From the NCBI GenBank assembly GCA_963725655.1, contig CAVRYY010000003.1:372001-436000 (forward strand): a DNA stretch of 64,000 nt. The letters run 5' to 3'. This DNA is from CAVRXT01 sp963725655. Its GTDB lineage: Bacteria > Acidobacteriota > Terriglobia > Acidiferrales > UBA7541. The notes beneath the pieces are model-generated. The model did not search any database, was not told the origin of the DNA, and saw only the letters and a list, made by a program, of their open reading frames with translations. Positions 26,027 to 35,423 of the stretch are shown here, in pieces. Each line of letters opens with the position of its first letter. Position 1 is the first letter of the stretch. Both the position numbers and the translations under genes were made by a program.

Positions 26027-27133
26027 ATGCGCAGACAGATGAAGAAGAAAGCAAAAGTCTCGGCGGTAAACCTTGGGGAATTCGAGGCCCTTGCCAGGAA
26101 GCGGCTTGCGAAGGATGTGTTTGAAGCTCTCTCCGGCGGATCCGACGACGAAGTAACGTTAGAAGAAAACGTTGCAGCGTTCCGGCGCATGTCCATGATT
26201 CCTCGAGTTCTCCGCGACGTCACCGATCGAAAAACCAATACAACCGTCCTGGGGCAAGCGATAGCGTTTCCGGTGCTACTGGCCCCGATCGCATGCCTTC
26301 GGCGGTTTGATTCCGAGGGTGAACTCGCGGTGGTCCGCGCCGCAGCCAGCGCTGGCACCGTTTGCATCGTGAGTACCGGCGCCTGTTACGGTTTCGAAGA
26401 AATCGCCAAGAGCGCTAAGGGACCCATCTGGCTGCAGTTGTACGCGTATCGTGACAAGGGCATTACGCAGAGCCTGGTGCAGCGAGCGGAAACGGCCGGT
26501 TACAAAGCGATCTGTCTGACGGTGGACGTGCCGCTGAGTGGCCGGCGAGAACGAGATTACCGCAACCAATACTTCTATCCGCGGGAGATGCTCTACAGAA
26601 ATCTAAAAGGGCTGGGAATCAAGGGGCTGACGCCTCGCCTGGATGACGCGCAATTACATGAGATTTCTCGCCGTGAACTTACCGTCGCACTCACCTGGGA
26701 TTACCTTGATTGGCTGAAGAGCGTGACCAAACTTCCTGTGCTGCTGAAGGGCATACTCGCAACCGATGACGCCCGCCGCGCGGTGAATTCCGGCATGGCT
26801 GGAATTGTGGTGTCAAACCATGGCGGCCGCCAACTGGACGGCGCTCCCGCCTCAATAGACGTTTTGCGCGACATTGTCGCCGCGGTTGATGGCCGGCTCG
26901 AAGTTCTGCTCGACAGCGGAGTGCGACGAGGGACCGATGTGCTCCGAGCTCTCGCGCTGGGCGCCAAAGCCGTTCTCATCGGGCGGCCGTACGCCTGGGC
27001 GCTAGCCGCCGAGGGAGAAAAAGGCGTCAGCCGCGCGTTGGAAATGTTGCGCGAGGAATTTGACAACGCCATGGCGCTCGCTGGCTGTTCTCGGGTGAGC
27101 GAAATCGACGCAAGCCTGATCCTGAATCGCTGA
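26027..27133 (+). CDS. FMN-dependent alpha-hydroxy acid dehydrogenase
   Basis: 368 aa, beginning MRRQMKKK (a second ATG four codons in is possible). Motifs of the lactate / glycolate oxidase family: LEENVAAFRRMSMIPRVLRD, with an Arg-rich start, PVLLAPIAC (about 85), IWLQLYAY (about 140), the Lys in LLKGIL (about 240), the catalytic His/Arg in SNHGGRQLDG (about 265) and DSGVRRGTDVLRALALGA (about 298) for FMN phosphate. It oxidises an L-2-hydroxy acid to the 2-oxo acid. With the D-specific enzyme on the other side of the symporter, both stereoisomers could be handled. Confidence 0.88.
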   Translation: MRRQMKKKAKVSAVNLGEFEALARKRLAKDVFEALSGGSDDEVTLEENVAAFRRMSMIPRVLRDVTDRKTNTTVLGQAIAFPVLLAPIACLRRFDSEGELAVVRAAASAGTVCIVSTGACYGFEEIAKSAKGPIWLQLYAYRDKGITQSLVQRAETAGYKAICLTVDVPLSGRRERDYRNQYFYPREMLYRNLKGLGIKGLTPRLDDAQLHEISRRELTVALTWDYLDWLKSVTKLPVLLKGILATDDARRAVNSGMAGIVVSNHGGRQLDGAPASIDVLRDIVAAVDGRLEVLLDSGVRRGTDVLRALALGAKAVLIGRPYAWALAAEGEKGVSRALEMLREEFDNAMALAGCSRVSEIDASLILNR

Positions 27134-27333
27134 GGGCGATGCGCGCCTTATAGGCTCAGTAGTTCCCCGCAATGGTCTTGGGTAGCCGACCGGCAAGGTC
27201 TCCGTTCCGAACTTCTCCGCGGTTTTGGTCACTACGCCGCGGCATTATTGCGAAGAACGACAGGCAGAATAAGGGTGTGTAGCGTGTGCCAAAGAGGAAA
27301 CGGCTTGACAGGGAAACTGGAATCCGGCATAAC

Positions 27334-27348
27334 TGTCGGCAGTCGACA
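27334..27348 (+). promoter_or_regulatory. GntR-type operator, copy 6
   Basis: TGTCGGC-A-GTCGACA followed by GATAAC, 50 nt before the TonB receptor ATG. It is identical over 21 bases to copy 4. The GATAAC could be the -10 element of this promoter. Confidence 0.75.
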
Positions 27349-27398
27349 GATAACCTGGCCCGGCCTTTCCGCCGCAAGGGTCTGTAGGGGGGTATTTC

Positions 27399-30300
27399 AT
27401 GCGTCTCGCAAAACTCTTGGTGCTGGTGGTCACTCTGCTGGTCGCGGTCTCCGTATGGGGCAGCGAGGTGGGATCGATTTCGGGGGTAGTGACGGACCCT
27501 TCGGGGGCCGTCGTACCAAAGACAACCGTGAACATCACCAACGTGGACACCGGCGTGGTCCGGACGGCGGCCACGAATGACGATGGCATCTACTCGTTTC
27601 TCGCCCTCCCGGTTGGCCGGTACGCGCTTTCGGTTAGCGCTCCGGGGTTCGGAAAATATGACCAGACCGGCATCGTTCTGAATACCGACGATCAGCTGCA
27701 CTTCGACGTGAACCTGAAAGTGGGCGAAGTAAGCCACTCCGTCGAAGTAACGTCGGACGCGGTGCGCGTCGAGACCGCCAACACCCAATTGGGCGACGTG
27801 ATCAGCGGCAAGCAAATGGAAAATATTCCGCTAAACGGACGCGAATACACCGACCTATTGAGTTTGCAGCCCGGAGTGGCTCCGCAGGCCTCCACGCAGA
27901 CATCGGGATATTCCCAGTATTTCGGAACCACTGCGTCGGGAAGCATTTCGGTGAGCGGACAGCGCGAAACATCCAACGGCTTTTACGTCAACGGCACGAG
28001 CGTCAACGATACGTTGAACAACGGCACTACCGTGGTTCCGAATCTTGATTCGATCGCGGAGTTTCGAATTCTGACCTCCAACTTCGACGCGGAATACGGC
28101 GACTATAGCGGCGGGCTGGTGACGGTGGTGACCAAGTCGGGTACCAACGCCCTCCATGGCGACGCCTTCGATTACCTGCGCAATACGGATCTCGATGCTC
28201 GCAGCTTCTTCGACATCGCTCGGAACGCCTTTCAGCAGAACCAATTCGGCGGCACATTGGGCGGCCCGGTTCGCCGCGACAAGGTTTTCTTCTTCACCGA
28301 CTACCAAGGAACTCGAAGCAACATCGGCCAGTCCGGCGGAGCAATTCCAGTTCCCTCGGCAGCCGAACGGAGCGGGGACTTTTCGGCAGTGGCGGCTTCT
28401 TCCTTCACCGGCACGGTAAACGGAGCTTACTTCGCGAATCTCTTGTCCAACGAGTTGGGCTACCCGGTCACGAACGGAGAAGCGTATTACACCGCCGGTT
28501 GCAGCACTCCGACCGCGTGCGTCTTTCCGAATGGAGTCATTCCGCAGTCCGCGATTTCCTCTCCCGCGACGGCGCTGCTGAGGTACATTCCGTCGCCGAA
28601 CGCGGGCTCGGAATATGTGTCCGACGCCAACATTTTCCACACACGGGATGATCTATTCAGCGGCCGGATCGATGTAAACGCCGATCGCTGGGGAACGGTT
28701 TCAGCGTACTACTTTTTTGATGACCAGGCGGTCCACAAGCCTTACGGCACAAACAGCATTCCGGGGTTCCCGACGCTGGACGGCGGCCGCTCGCAGTTGT
28801 ATACGCTGAGCGACACCAAGAATTTTGGCCCCAACGCTCTAAATGAATTCCACCTGGCCTTCAACCGCCACGTGGCTCACAACAACAAGCCGCTCGCGGG
28901 CCTGGCGAGCCTATCCAGCCTGGGTTTTAACGAAAATCAACCAGGCGGGATCGTGAGTGAAGCGGGAGCCGAAGAAGGCGTTCCCTCGATCAGCTTGAAT
29001 TCATTTGGTATCGGCAATCCGATCGTGGCGTACAACCGCTTCGAAAGCACCCCGTCGGTCGCGGACAATTTTTCGAAAGTGATTGGGCGCCACACCATCA
29101 AGTTTGGCGCCACTTACGGGTTCAATGACTTCATCGAACCCATTCCCCTGGCGGTTGCCAACGGCGGATTCACTTTTAGCGGCACGGAAACGGGCTCTGA
29201 TTTCGCGGATTTCTTGATTGGCGCTCCGACCATCTTCTTTCAGTCGAGCGGATTCAACTATCGAAACCGCCGCAGTTATGTGGGCACGTACGCGGAGGAT
29301 AGCTGGCGCGTGCGCCACGATTTCACGCTGAACTACGGGGTGCGCTGGGACATCATCCAGCCATGGTATGAGGCGCATAACCAGACCTCCACCATGGTGG
29401 CGGGCGTGCAGTCTACGGTGAACCCGGGCGCACCGTTGGGTTATTTGTTCCCCGGCGATTACGTTCCCGGCTACGGCAAGATTCCTCGGGGCATCGCCAA
29501 AACCCAGTACCGGAATTTTGGCCCGCGAATTGGTTTTGCGTGGGCTCCCTCGCTCGATGGCGGCCTGGGAAAAGTGCTAGGCGGCGCAGACAAGTTCAGC
29601 GTTCGCGGCGGCTTCGGAATGTTCTATCAGAACGGAGAAGGCCAACAGGCGCTGGATCAGACCGGCGAAGCGCCGTATGACATATTCTATGCGTCGCCTT
29701 TGCCTCCGCTTTTCGCGTCTCCGTATACGAACCGGACCGACGGCGGAATACATGCTCCGTTTCCCTTCAGCAAGACGAATTTCCCGTGGCCAGCCGCGCT
29801 GCCCATTGGCGGATATCCGGTAGTTCCGATTGGCCAGCTGGTGCCGTACGTCGAGTCTTACAATTTGACTCTCCAACGGCAAATTGGCTCGGCCACCATC
29901 GTGTCCCTCGGCTACTTGGGAAATCAGGGCCACCACCAGCTGACCCAAATCTCCAACAACCCAGGTAATCCAGGGTTATGTCTAAGCCTCAGCCAACCCA
30001 GCGAAGTGGCGCCAGGCAGTCCCACCTGCGGGCCATTTCTGGAGAACCAGGTGTACACCGCGGCGAATGGCACGGTTTACAACAGCACCCGCCAACCATT
30101 CGGAGGAAACTACAGCGACAACTTCGCCTTTGAATCGCGCGGAAACTCGTCGTACAACGCGATGCAATTGAGTGTGCGTCACACCTCCGGCCGCTTGACC
30201 CTGTTTGCCGGATACACTTACAGTAAAGCTTTGGACGACACATCCAATCTTCAGGATAAGCCTCCCAACCCAATTAATATTAAGTTGAGCAGAGGTCTTT

Positions 30301-30860
30301 CGAGCTTCGACAACACTCACAATTTCGTGGTTAGCTACGTCTGGGCCCTGCCTTTCGACCAATGGGCCGGTAATCGCATGCCCCGCCTCACCTCGGGTTG
30401 GCGCCTGGCGGGGGTCACTCGCTTTACCACCGGATTCCCGATCGTCATGTATGAAGAGGACGACCAAGCGCTTGAGGGCGCCGGGATGAATGCAGACACC
30501 CCGGATTTCCTGGGTGGAAACTTGGATCGGATGAACCCGCGCCAAGCAAACATCACCACTAACATTCCTTACTTCAATACGGCGCTGTTCCAACCATCTG
30601 CTCTGGGGTCGGAAGGCACCTCGAACCGTGCGTTTTTCCACGGGCCTGGATTTAACAACTGGGACATGTCCATCCTGAAAGACATCAAGCTGACGGAGCA
30701 CACTAGTCTGGAATTTCGAGGAGAATTCTTTAACATCTTCAACCACGCTCAATTTATCAACCCCAGCGGCAATCTAACGGCTGGGCCAGGGGTGTTTGGA
30801 TTGATCGATGCCGCGGGTCCGGGACGCATCGGACAGGTGGTGGCCAAAGTTATATTCTGA
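27399..30860 (+). CDS. Oar-like TonB-dependent outer-membrane receptor
   Basis: 1153 aa, with GGGGGG before the ATG. A Sec signal peptide covers residues 1-22 (LLVLVVTLLVAVSVWG). Residues about 25-110 form a carboxypeptidase-regulatory-like beta-sandwich (GSISGVVTDPSGAVVPKTTV, then DDGIYSFLALPVGRYALSV). A plug domain follows at about 120-230 (IPLNGREYTDLLSLQPGV) and a long barrel to a C-terminal aromatic (KVIF). This architecture is typical of Acidobacteriota receptors for large or glycan-like substrates. Operator copy 6 at its promoter ties it to the island. There is no SusD partner nearby. Confidence 0.93.
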   Translation: MRLAKLLVLVVTLLVAVSVWGSEVGSISGVVTDPSGAVVPKTTVNITNVDTGVVRTAATNDDGIYSFLALPVGRYALSVSAPGFGKYDQTGIVLNTDDQLHFDVNLKVGEVSHSVEVTSDAVRVETANTQLGDVISGKQMENIPLNGREYTDLLSLQPGVAPQASTQTSGYSQYFGTTASGSISVSGQRETSNGFYVNGTSVNDTLNNGTTVVPNLDSIAEFRILTSNFDAEYGDYSGGLVTVVTKSGTNALHGDAFDYLRNTDLDARSFFDIARNAFQQNQFGGTLGGPVRRDKVFFFTDYQGTRSNIGQSGGAIPVPSAAERSGDFSAVAASSFTGTVNGAYFANLLSNELGYPVTNGEAYYTAGCSTPTACVFPNGVIPQSAISSPATALLRYIPSPNAGSEYVSDANIFHTRDDLFSGRIDVNADRWGTVSAYYFFDDQAVHKPYGTNSIPGFPTLDGGRSQLYTLSDTKNFGPNALNEFHLAFNRHVAHNNKPLAGLASLSSLGFNENQPGGIVSEAGAEEGVPSISLNSFGIGNPIVAYNRFESTPSVADNFSKVIGRHTIKFGATYGFNDFIEPIPLAVANGGFTFSGTETGSDFADFLIGAPTIFFQSSGFNYRNRRSYVGTYAEDSWRVRHDFTLNYGVRWDIIQPWYEAHNQTSTMVAGVQSTVNPGAPLGYLFPGDYVPGYGKIPRGIAKTQYRNFGPRIGFAWAPSLDGGLGKVLGGADKFSVRGGFGMFYQNGEGQQALDQTGEAPYDIFYASPLPPLFASPYTNRTDGGIHAPFPFSKTNFPWPAALPIGGYPVVPIGQLVPYVESYNLTLQRQIGSATIVSLGYLGNQGHHQLTQISNNPGNPGLCLSLSQPSEVAPGSPTCGPFLENQVYTAANGTVYNSTRQPFGGNYSDNFAFESRGNSSYNAMQLSVRHTSGRLTLFAGYTYSKALDDTSNLQDKPPNPINIKLSRGLSSFDNTHNFVVSYVWALPFDQWAGNRMPRLTSGWRLAGVTRFTTGFPIVMYEEDDQALEGAGMNADTPDFLGGNLDRMNPRQANITTNIPYFNTALFQPSALGSEGTSNRAFFHGPGFNNWDMSILKDIKLTEHTSLEFRGEFFNIFNHAQFINPSGNLTAGPGVFGLIDAAGPGRIGQVVAKVIF

Positions 30861-30864
30861 AGTC

Positions 30865-30897
30865 GCTCGCGCTAGGGCGTCGGCAAGCGCAGCGAGC
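30865..30897 (+). terminator. Possible hairpin after the TonB receptor gene
   Basis: GCTCGC (30865-30870) pairs with GCGAGC (30892-30897) five bases after the receptor stop, with extra imperfect pairing inside. There is no T-tract, so a rho-independent terminator is doubtful. The rest of the 295-nt gap to the katG remnant holds nothing recognisable. Confidence 0.3.
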
Positions 30898-31155
30898 CAC
30901 TGGAACCAGTAGATCTTCGGACGTCAGGAACGCACGATATCTGCCAAACAGGGAATTGCGGCTACCGGCCGCATTTCGTTCGCCCAACAGTTGATCTTTT
31001 CCAGAGCTTATTATGGCGGACGACGGTATCGCGCTCGCCCGAAGCGACTGTGTCAAATGGGCAGCGATGTTTACCTACGAGTGGAATTGCGCCTTTCTCT
31101 GGCCGCGCGCCTGGCGGTCGAACACCAAGTTGGCGGTTCTCTTTTTCCGCGGAGC

Positions 31156-33394
31156 TCAGGCCAGGTCGTAGCGATCAAGGTTCATAACCTTGTTCCACGC
31201 AGCCACGAAGTCCTTCACAAACGCCTCCTTCGAGTCGTCGCATGCATAGACTTCCGCGATTGCCCGGAGCTGGGAGTTGGAACCGAAGACAAGATCGACA
31301 CGGGTGCCGGTCCACTTGACTTGGCCCGTCGCGCGATCGCGCCCCTCAAACACGCCTTCGGTTGAAGTGGGCTGCCACTTCGTCTTCATATCGAGCAGGT
31401 TGACGAAGAAATCATTCGTCAGCGTCTCGGGCCGGTTGGTGAAGACGCCGTGTTTGGACTGCCCGAAGTTCGCATTCAGCGCGCGCAGGCCGCCGACGAG
31501 AACTGTCATCTCAGGGGCAGTCAGCTTCAGCAACTGCGCGCGATCCACCAGCAGTTCTTCCGCCGGTCTTTCCTGGCCATCCTTCACGTAGTTGCGGAAG
31601 CCGTCCGCGAGCGGCTCCAGGACGGCGAAAGAGTGCACATCGGTCTGCGCCTGCGAAGCATCCGTGCGCCCCGCGCGAGAAGGGAACTTCACATTGTGCC
31701 CGGCCTTTTTTGCGGCTTCCTCGACGGCTGCGCAGCCGCCCAGAACGATCAGGTCCGCAAGCGAGACCTTCTTTCCCGCCAGGACTGCGAGCCGTTGAAT
31801 TCCTTTTGGATCGCCTCCAGCTTCTGCAGGGTCTTCGCCAGTTCGGCCGGCTGATTTGCTTCCCAATCCTTTTGCGGCGCGAGGCGAATGCGCGCTCCGT
31901 TCGCCCCACCGCGCTTGTCGGAACCGCGGAACGTTGCCGCCGACGCCCAGGCAGCGGTGACCAGTTGGGAGATCGACAGTCCGGATTTGAGGATCTTGGC
32001 CTTCAGAGCCGCAATGTCCTGCTCCCCGATTAATTCATGATCCACCGCGGGAACAGGGTCTTGCCATATTTGGGGCTCCTTGGGAACGAGCGGACCCAGA
32101 TACCGCGAGAGAGGTCCCATGTCGCGGTGCGTGAGCTTGTACCAGGCTTTGGCGAAGGCGTCTGCGAACTCCTGCGGATGTTCGAGGAAGCGCTTGGCAA
32201 TCGGCGCGTAGTTCGGGTCCATCTTTAGGGCGATATCCGTGGTGAGCATTCCCGGGGCGTGCCGCTTCGACGGATCGTGGGCATCGGGAACGGTGCCCGC
32301 TGCGGCCCCATTCTTGGGAGCCCACTGGTTCGCACCGGCTGGGCTCTTCACGAGTTCCCATTCATAGCCAAACAGGTTTTCCAGGTAATTATTGCTCCAC
32401 TTCACCGGAGTGGCGCTCCATGCGACTTCCAAACCGCTGGTGATTGCGTGGGTGCCGTTGCCGCTGCCAAAGGTGTTTTTCCAGCCCAAGCCTTGCTCCT
32501 CGATGGGAGCGCCCTCGGGTTCGACGCCGACATATTTGCCCGCATCGGCAGCGCCGTGGGTTTTGCCGAACGTGTGCCCGCCGGCAATGAGCGCGACGGT
32601 CTCTTCGTCATTCATCGCCATGCGCGCGAACGTCTCGCGGATATCGCGTGCCGCAGCGATTGGATCGGGCTTTCCGTTGGGCCCTTCCGGATTCACATAA
32701 ATCAGGCCCATCTGAACGGCGCGCGAGAGGATTTTCCAGCTCGCGATCGCCTTTGTAGCGTTCGTCCCCCAGCCACTTGCTCTCAGGCCCCCAGAAAATG
32801 TCCTCCTGCGGCTCCCAAACGTCCGCGCGGCCGCCGGCAAACCCGAAGGTCTTGAACCCCATCGACTCCAACGCGACGTTACCGGCCAGAATCATCAGGT
32901 CGGCCCAGGAAAGTTTCCGGCCATACTTCTGCTTGATCGGCCAGAGCAAGCGGCGCGCCTTATCGAGGTTCGCATTGTCCGGCCAGCTATTGAGGGGCGC
33001 AAAACGTTGTGTGCCATAGCCTGCGCCGCCGCGGCCGTCGCCGATGCGGTAGGTACCGGCGCTGTGCCACGCCATACGAATAAAAAGCGGGCCATAGTGG
33101 CCATAGTCGGCGGGCCACCAGGCCTGCGACGCCGTCATCACGGCATGGAGGTCCTTGATCACGGCATTGAGATCGAGGGTCTTGAATTCCTTCGCATAAT
33201 CGAACTCCTTGTCCATGGGATCGGACAGGGTGGAGTTTTGGTGCAGGATCTTCAGGTTCAGCTGATCCGGCCACCAGCGCGCATTGGTCGGTGCACCCGC
33301 AACGGTGTGCCGGTGCGGACCCATTACCGGGCATTTGGCTTCGGTTGGATTATTCGGTACGGCCGCCGCTGTTCCTGTGAGTTCGTTTGTCCAT
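31156..33394 (-). pseudogene. katG: Catalase-peroxidase pseudogene with three frameshifts
   Basis: The full KatG is recognisable: distal heme site RMAWHSAGTYR, proximal His in AGGHTFGKTHG, the YVNPEGPNG block and a complete C-terminal domain ending DRYDLA. Three indels break it. The start ATG at 33392-33394, with AAGGAG eight bases upstream, is one base out of frame with TNELTGTAAA (extra base near 33391). An extra base near 32718-32726 separates ENPLA from VQMGLIYV. A one-base loss or two-base gain near 31793-31803 separates FNGSQS from GKKVSLADL. Neighbouring genes are intact, so decay is more likely than poor sequence. It follows the Fur/PerR gene by 62 nt. Confidence 0.85.
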
Positions 33395-33456
33395 CGGTTC
33401 AAGCTCCTTCGAATTAGTGACAAAAATATTGCGACGAACCACGATAACAACTACGC

Positions 33457-33882
33457 TTAACGGGAAGCGCGCCGCGGAGCGCACTTCGTGCAGAGCCCCC
33501 GGAAAATGAGTTCGCATTCGCGAAGAACCCGCTTGCCGAGGGAGCCTGACGCAGGCATGGGCACGCCGTACCACTCTATGTCTTCGACATTGCCGCAGCG
33601 GTCGCAGATGAAGTGGTGATGCCGCATGCCTTTCGCATCGTATCGCGCGGCGCGGCCCTCGACGGCCACTTCACGCACCAAACCCGCCTGCACCAAGTCG
33701 CGAAGATTGTTATACGTCGTGGCCCTTGAAGATCGCGGATCCACGCGATTCACGGCTTTGAAGATTTCGGCGGCCGTGGGATGGCTGTTGTGTTCCATCA
33801 AGAATGCCATCACCGCGTAGCGCTGCGCAGTGCACCGCAAGCCGCTGCCCTCCAAGGACTGTTTGATCGCCTCGGCGTTCAT
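33457..33882 (-). CDS. Fur/PerR-family metalloregulator
   Basis: 141 aa. N-terminal winged HTH: GLRCTAQRYAVMAFLMEHNSHPTAAEIF, then RSSRATTYNNLRDLVQAGLV (recognition helix about residue 50). The dimerisation domain has the MRHHHFICDRCGNVEDIE block with metal-binding histidines and a first CxxC, and CTKCAP with the second CxxC for structural zinc. Its place directly upstream of katG fits a peroxide sensor of the PerR type. With katG broken, it must act on other targets or be losing its purpose. Confidence 0.87.
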   Translation of the reverse strand: MNAEAIKQSLEGSGLRCTAQRYAVMAFLMEHNSHPTAAEIFKAVNRVDPRSSRATTYNNLRDLVQAGLVREVAVEGRAARYDAKGMRHHHFICDRCGNVEDIEWYGVPMPASGSLGKRVLRECELIFRGLCTKCAPRRASR

Positions 33883-33890
33883 CAGTTATC

Positions 33891-33904
33891 TTGAATATAT
33901 CTAA
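33891..33904 (-). promoter_or_regulatory. Possible PerR/Fur box
   Basis: TTAGATATATTCAA on the minus strand is an AT-rich, partly symmetric sequence ending 8 nt before the Fur/PerR start codon. Its position and composition resemble a PerR box, but the match is loose. Confidence 0.35.
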
Positions 33905-34037
33905 TGTGAGATTTTGTCAAGACTCGTGTTTTTCGTTGCTGTTGCGAGCAGTAAGCCGGGCCACTCTCTTACTCTTCCCGCGCCGAACGGTCCCGACGAT
34001 CATCGCGCGAGCCCAGGCCGTAGGCACATCATCGGAA

Positions 34038-35327
34038 CTAGTGGCTAAAGGTCTGGAGTGGAGGCAGATTGCCGGCAGAATCAAATTGCAACTCGTGGGG
34101 TTCGCCCAGAATCTGCAAGTCGCTTCTTCCCCTGGCCTCGTCCAGGTATCCTTCGGAAGCTTCGACCCGTTCCAGGTTGAGGGTGTCGGAGATTCGCAGG
34201 ATGCGAACCTTGGCTGGTTCTGGCAGACAAAGTGAACCAAGGGCCATGGCCATATTTTCCCTGTCAGTCTCGAAATGAATTGGAATCTTCGCGGTCGCCG
34301 GTGTAACAGCGGTCAGCGCATTGATGTAAGTGGCTCGACGATCGAGTCCGCGGACCACTCGCGTCGAGACGAAGTCGGCCATTCCAATTCCAATGCCGTT
34401 TCCTTGTGACTCAGGCGTTAGGTCGCAAACCACCAGTCTCTGAATTCTTGGGACTGGTGCGGATGGTTGAACCAACGTCGAAATATATCCCTGCACGCCT
34501 CTTCCTATCACATTCGGGTCCAAACCCGATCCGCTGATGTTTTTCCCAATCCGATCGACGATTAGCAGATCGATCTCATCGAACGGCAGTTTTGGCATCA
34601 ATTGTCGCGCCCGAATAAACAATTCCTCTTCGGCTGTTTCAGCGTCCTCCTTTTTCACAAAAACCACATCCTCGGTCTGGTGAAAATGGTTTTCCAGAAT
34701 CGCCACACCCATCAGAAATGGCACGCGCTTCAGCAGGAACCGGGACGCTGTTCGAATTACGTATTCGTGCCCCAATCGCGACGCGGCATAGTGGCAGGCG
34801 CTGGCGCCGGTCCGCTTGCCCAGACCGATTGCCAGCATTTTCAGGATGCCACTGCCAATCGCGCCGGAAAAGTCGGTGTGCGGCTTTACTCGGTTCACCA
34901 CCACGATGCCGTCGGCCTGCATCGCCGTCCGACTGAAATACACGGGAATCTTCGGATCCACCTCTCCGAGGAGGTCAACATCCATTGATGCCTCGATTGG
35001 CACTCCCATCGCCTTCTCGCTGATCCCATACTCTGACAGCACCCCGACCTGGCCTTCCGCAGTTGCTCCTCCATGGCTTCCCATCGCCGGGACCACAAAC
35101 GGACGAGCTCCACACTCCTTCAAATTCTGGATAACCTCGCCAACAATCTCAACTAAGCCCGAAATCCCCCGGCTTCCCACCGCGACCGCAATTCTGCCCC
35201 CCGCGGGAATGCTCCCGCGAAGCCGCGGGTTGGCAAATTCCTCTCTGATCTTCGCTGGAATATCCAAAGAATGCGGCGCGGGGAAAATCTGCCGCAGTGG
35301 AATCATGCGTGGAAAGTGTTGGTCCAT
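34038..35327 (-). CDS. LarA-like nickel-pincer racemase/epimerase homologue
   Basis: 429 aa. The ATG at 35327 is chosen, with AGGTGA six bases upstream; a GTG at 35336 is possible. LarA-family landmarks: AMGSHGGAT (about 85), NRVKPHTDFSGAIGSGILKML (first 20 residues), with the His and Lys expected to hold the NPN cofactor and nickel (about 147-165), and ACHYAAS with the second His. LarA homologues racemise or epimerise 2-hydroxy acids. The larB, larC and larE cofactor genes are not in this window. It lies 96 nt downstream of the beta-hydroxyacid dehydrogenase in the same operon. Confidence 0.8.
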   Translation of the reverse strand: MDQHFPRMIPLRQIFPAPHSLDIPAKIREEFANPRLRGSIPAGGRIAVAVGSRGISGLVEIVGEVIQNLKECGARPFVVPAMGSHGGATAEGQVGVLSEYGISEKAMGVPIEASMDVDLLGEVDPKIPVYFSRTAMQADGIVVVNRVKPHTDFSGAIGSGILKMLAIGLGKRTGASACHYAASRLGHEYVIRTASRFLLKRVPFLMGVAILENHFHQTEDVVFVKKEDAETAEEELFIRARQLMPKLPFDEIDLLIVDRIGKNISGSGLDPNVIGRGVQGYISTLVQPSAPVPRIQRLVVCDLTPESQGNGIGIGMADFVSTRVVRGLDRRATYINALTAVTPATAKIPIHFETDRENMAMALGSLCLPEPAKVRILRISDTLNLERVEASEGYLDEARGRSDLQILGEPHELQFDSAGNLPPLQTFSH

Positions 35328-35423
35328 AGCCGTCACCTAATCGGAGCAAATCCCGGGAATTTGCCGGGTCGCCGGGCCCTATTTCACGTATTTCGTGTTG
35401 CTTGCGAACCGCAGCTTGGCGAG

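Noticed and set aside
27855..28640. Minus-strand frame of 261 codons inside the TonB receptor gene
   Set aside because: Antisense shadow of a clearly coding receptor with signal, plug and barrel.
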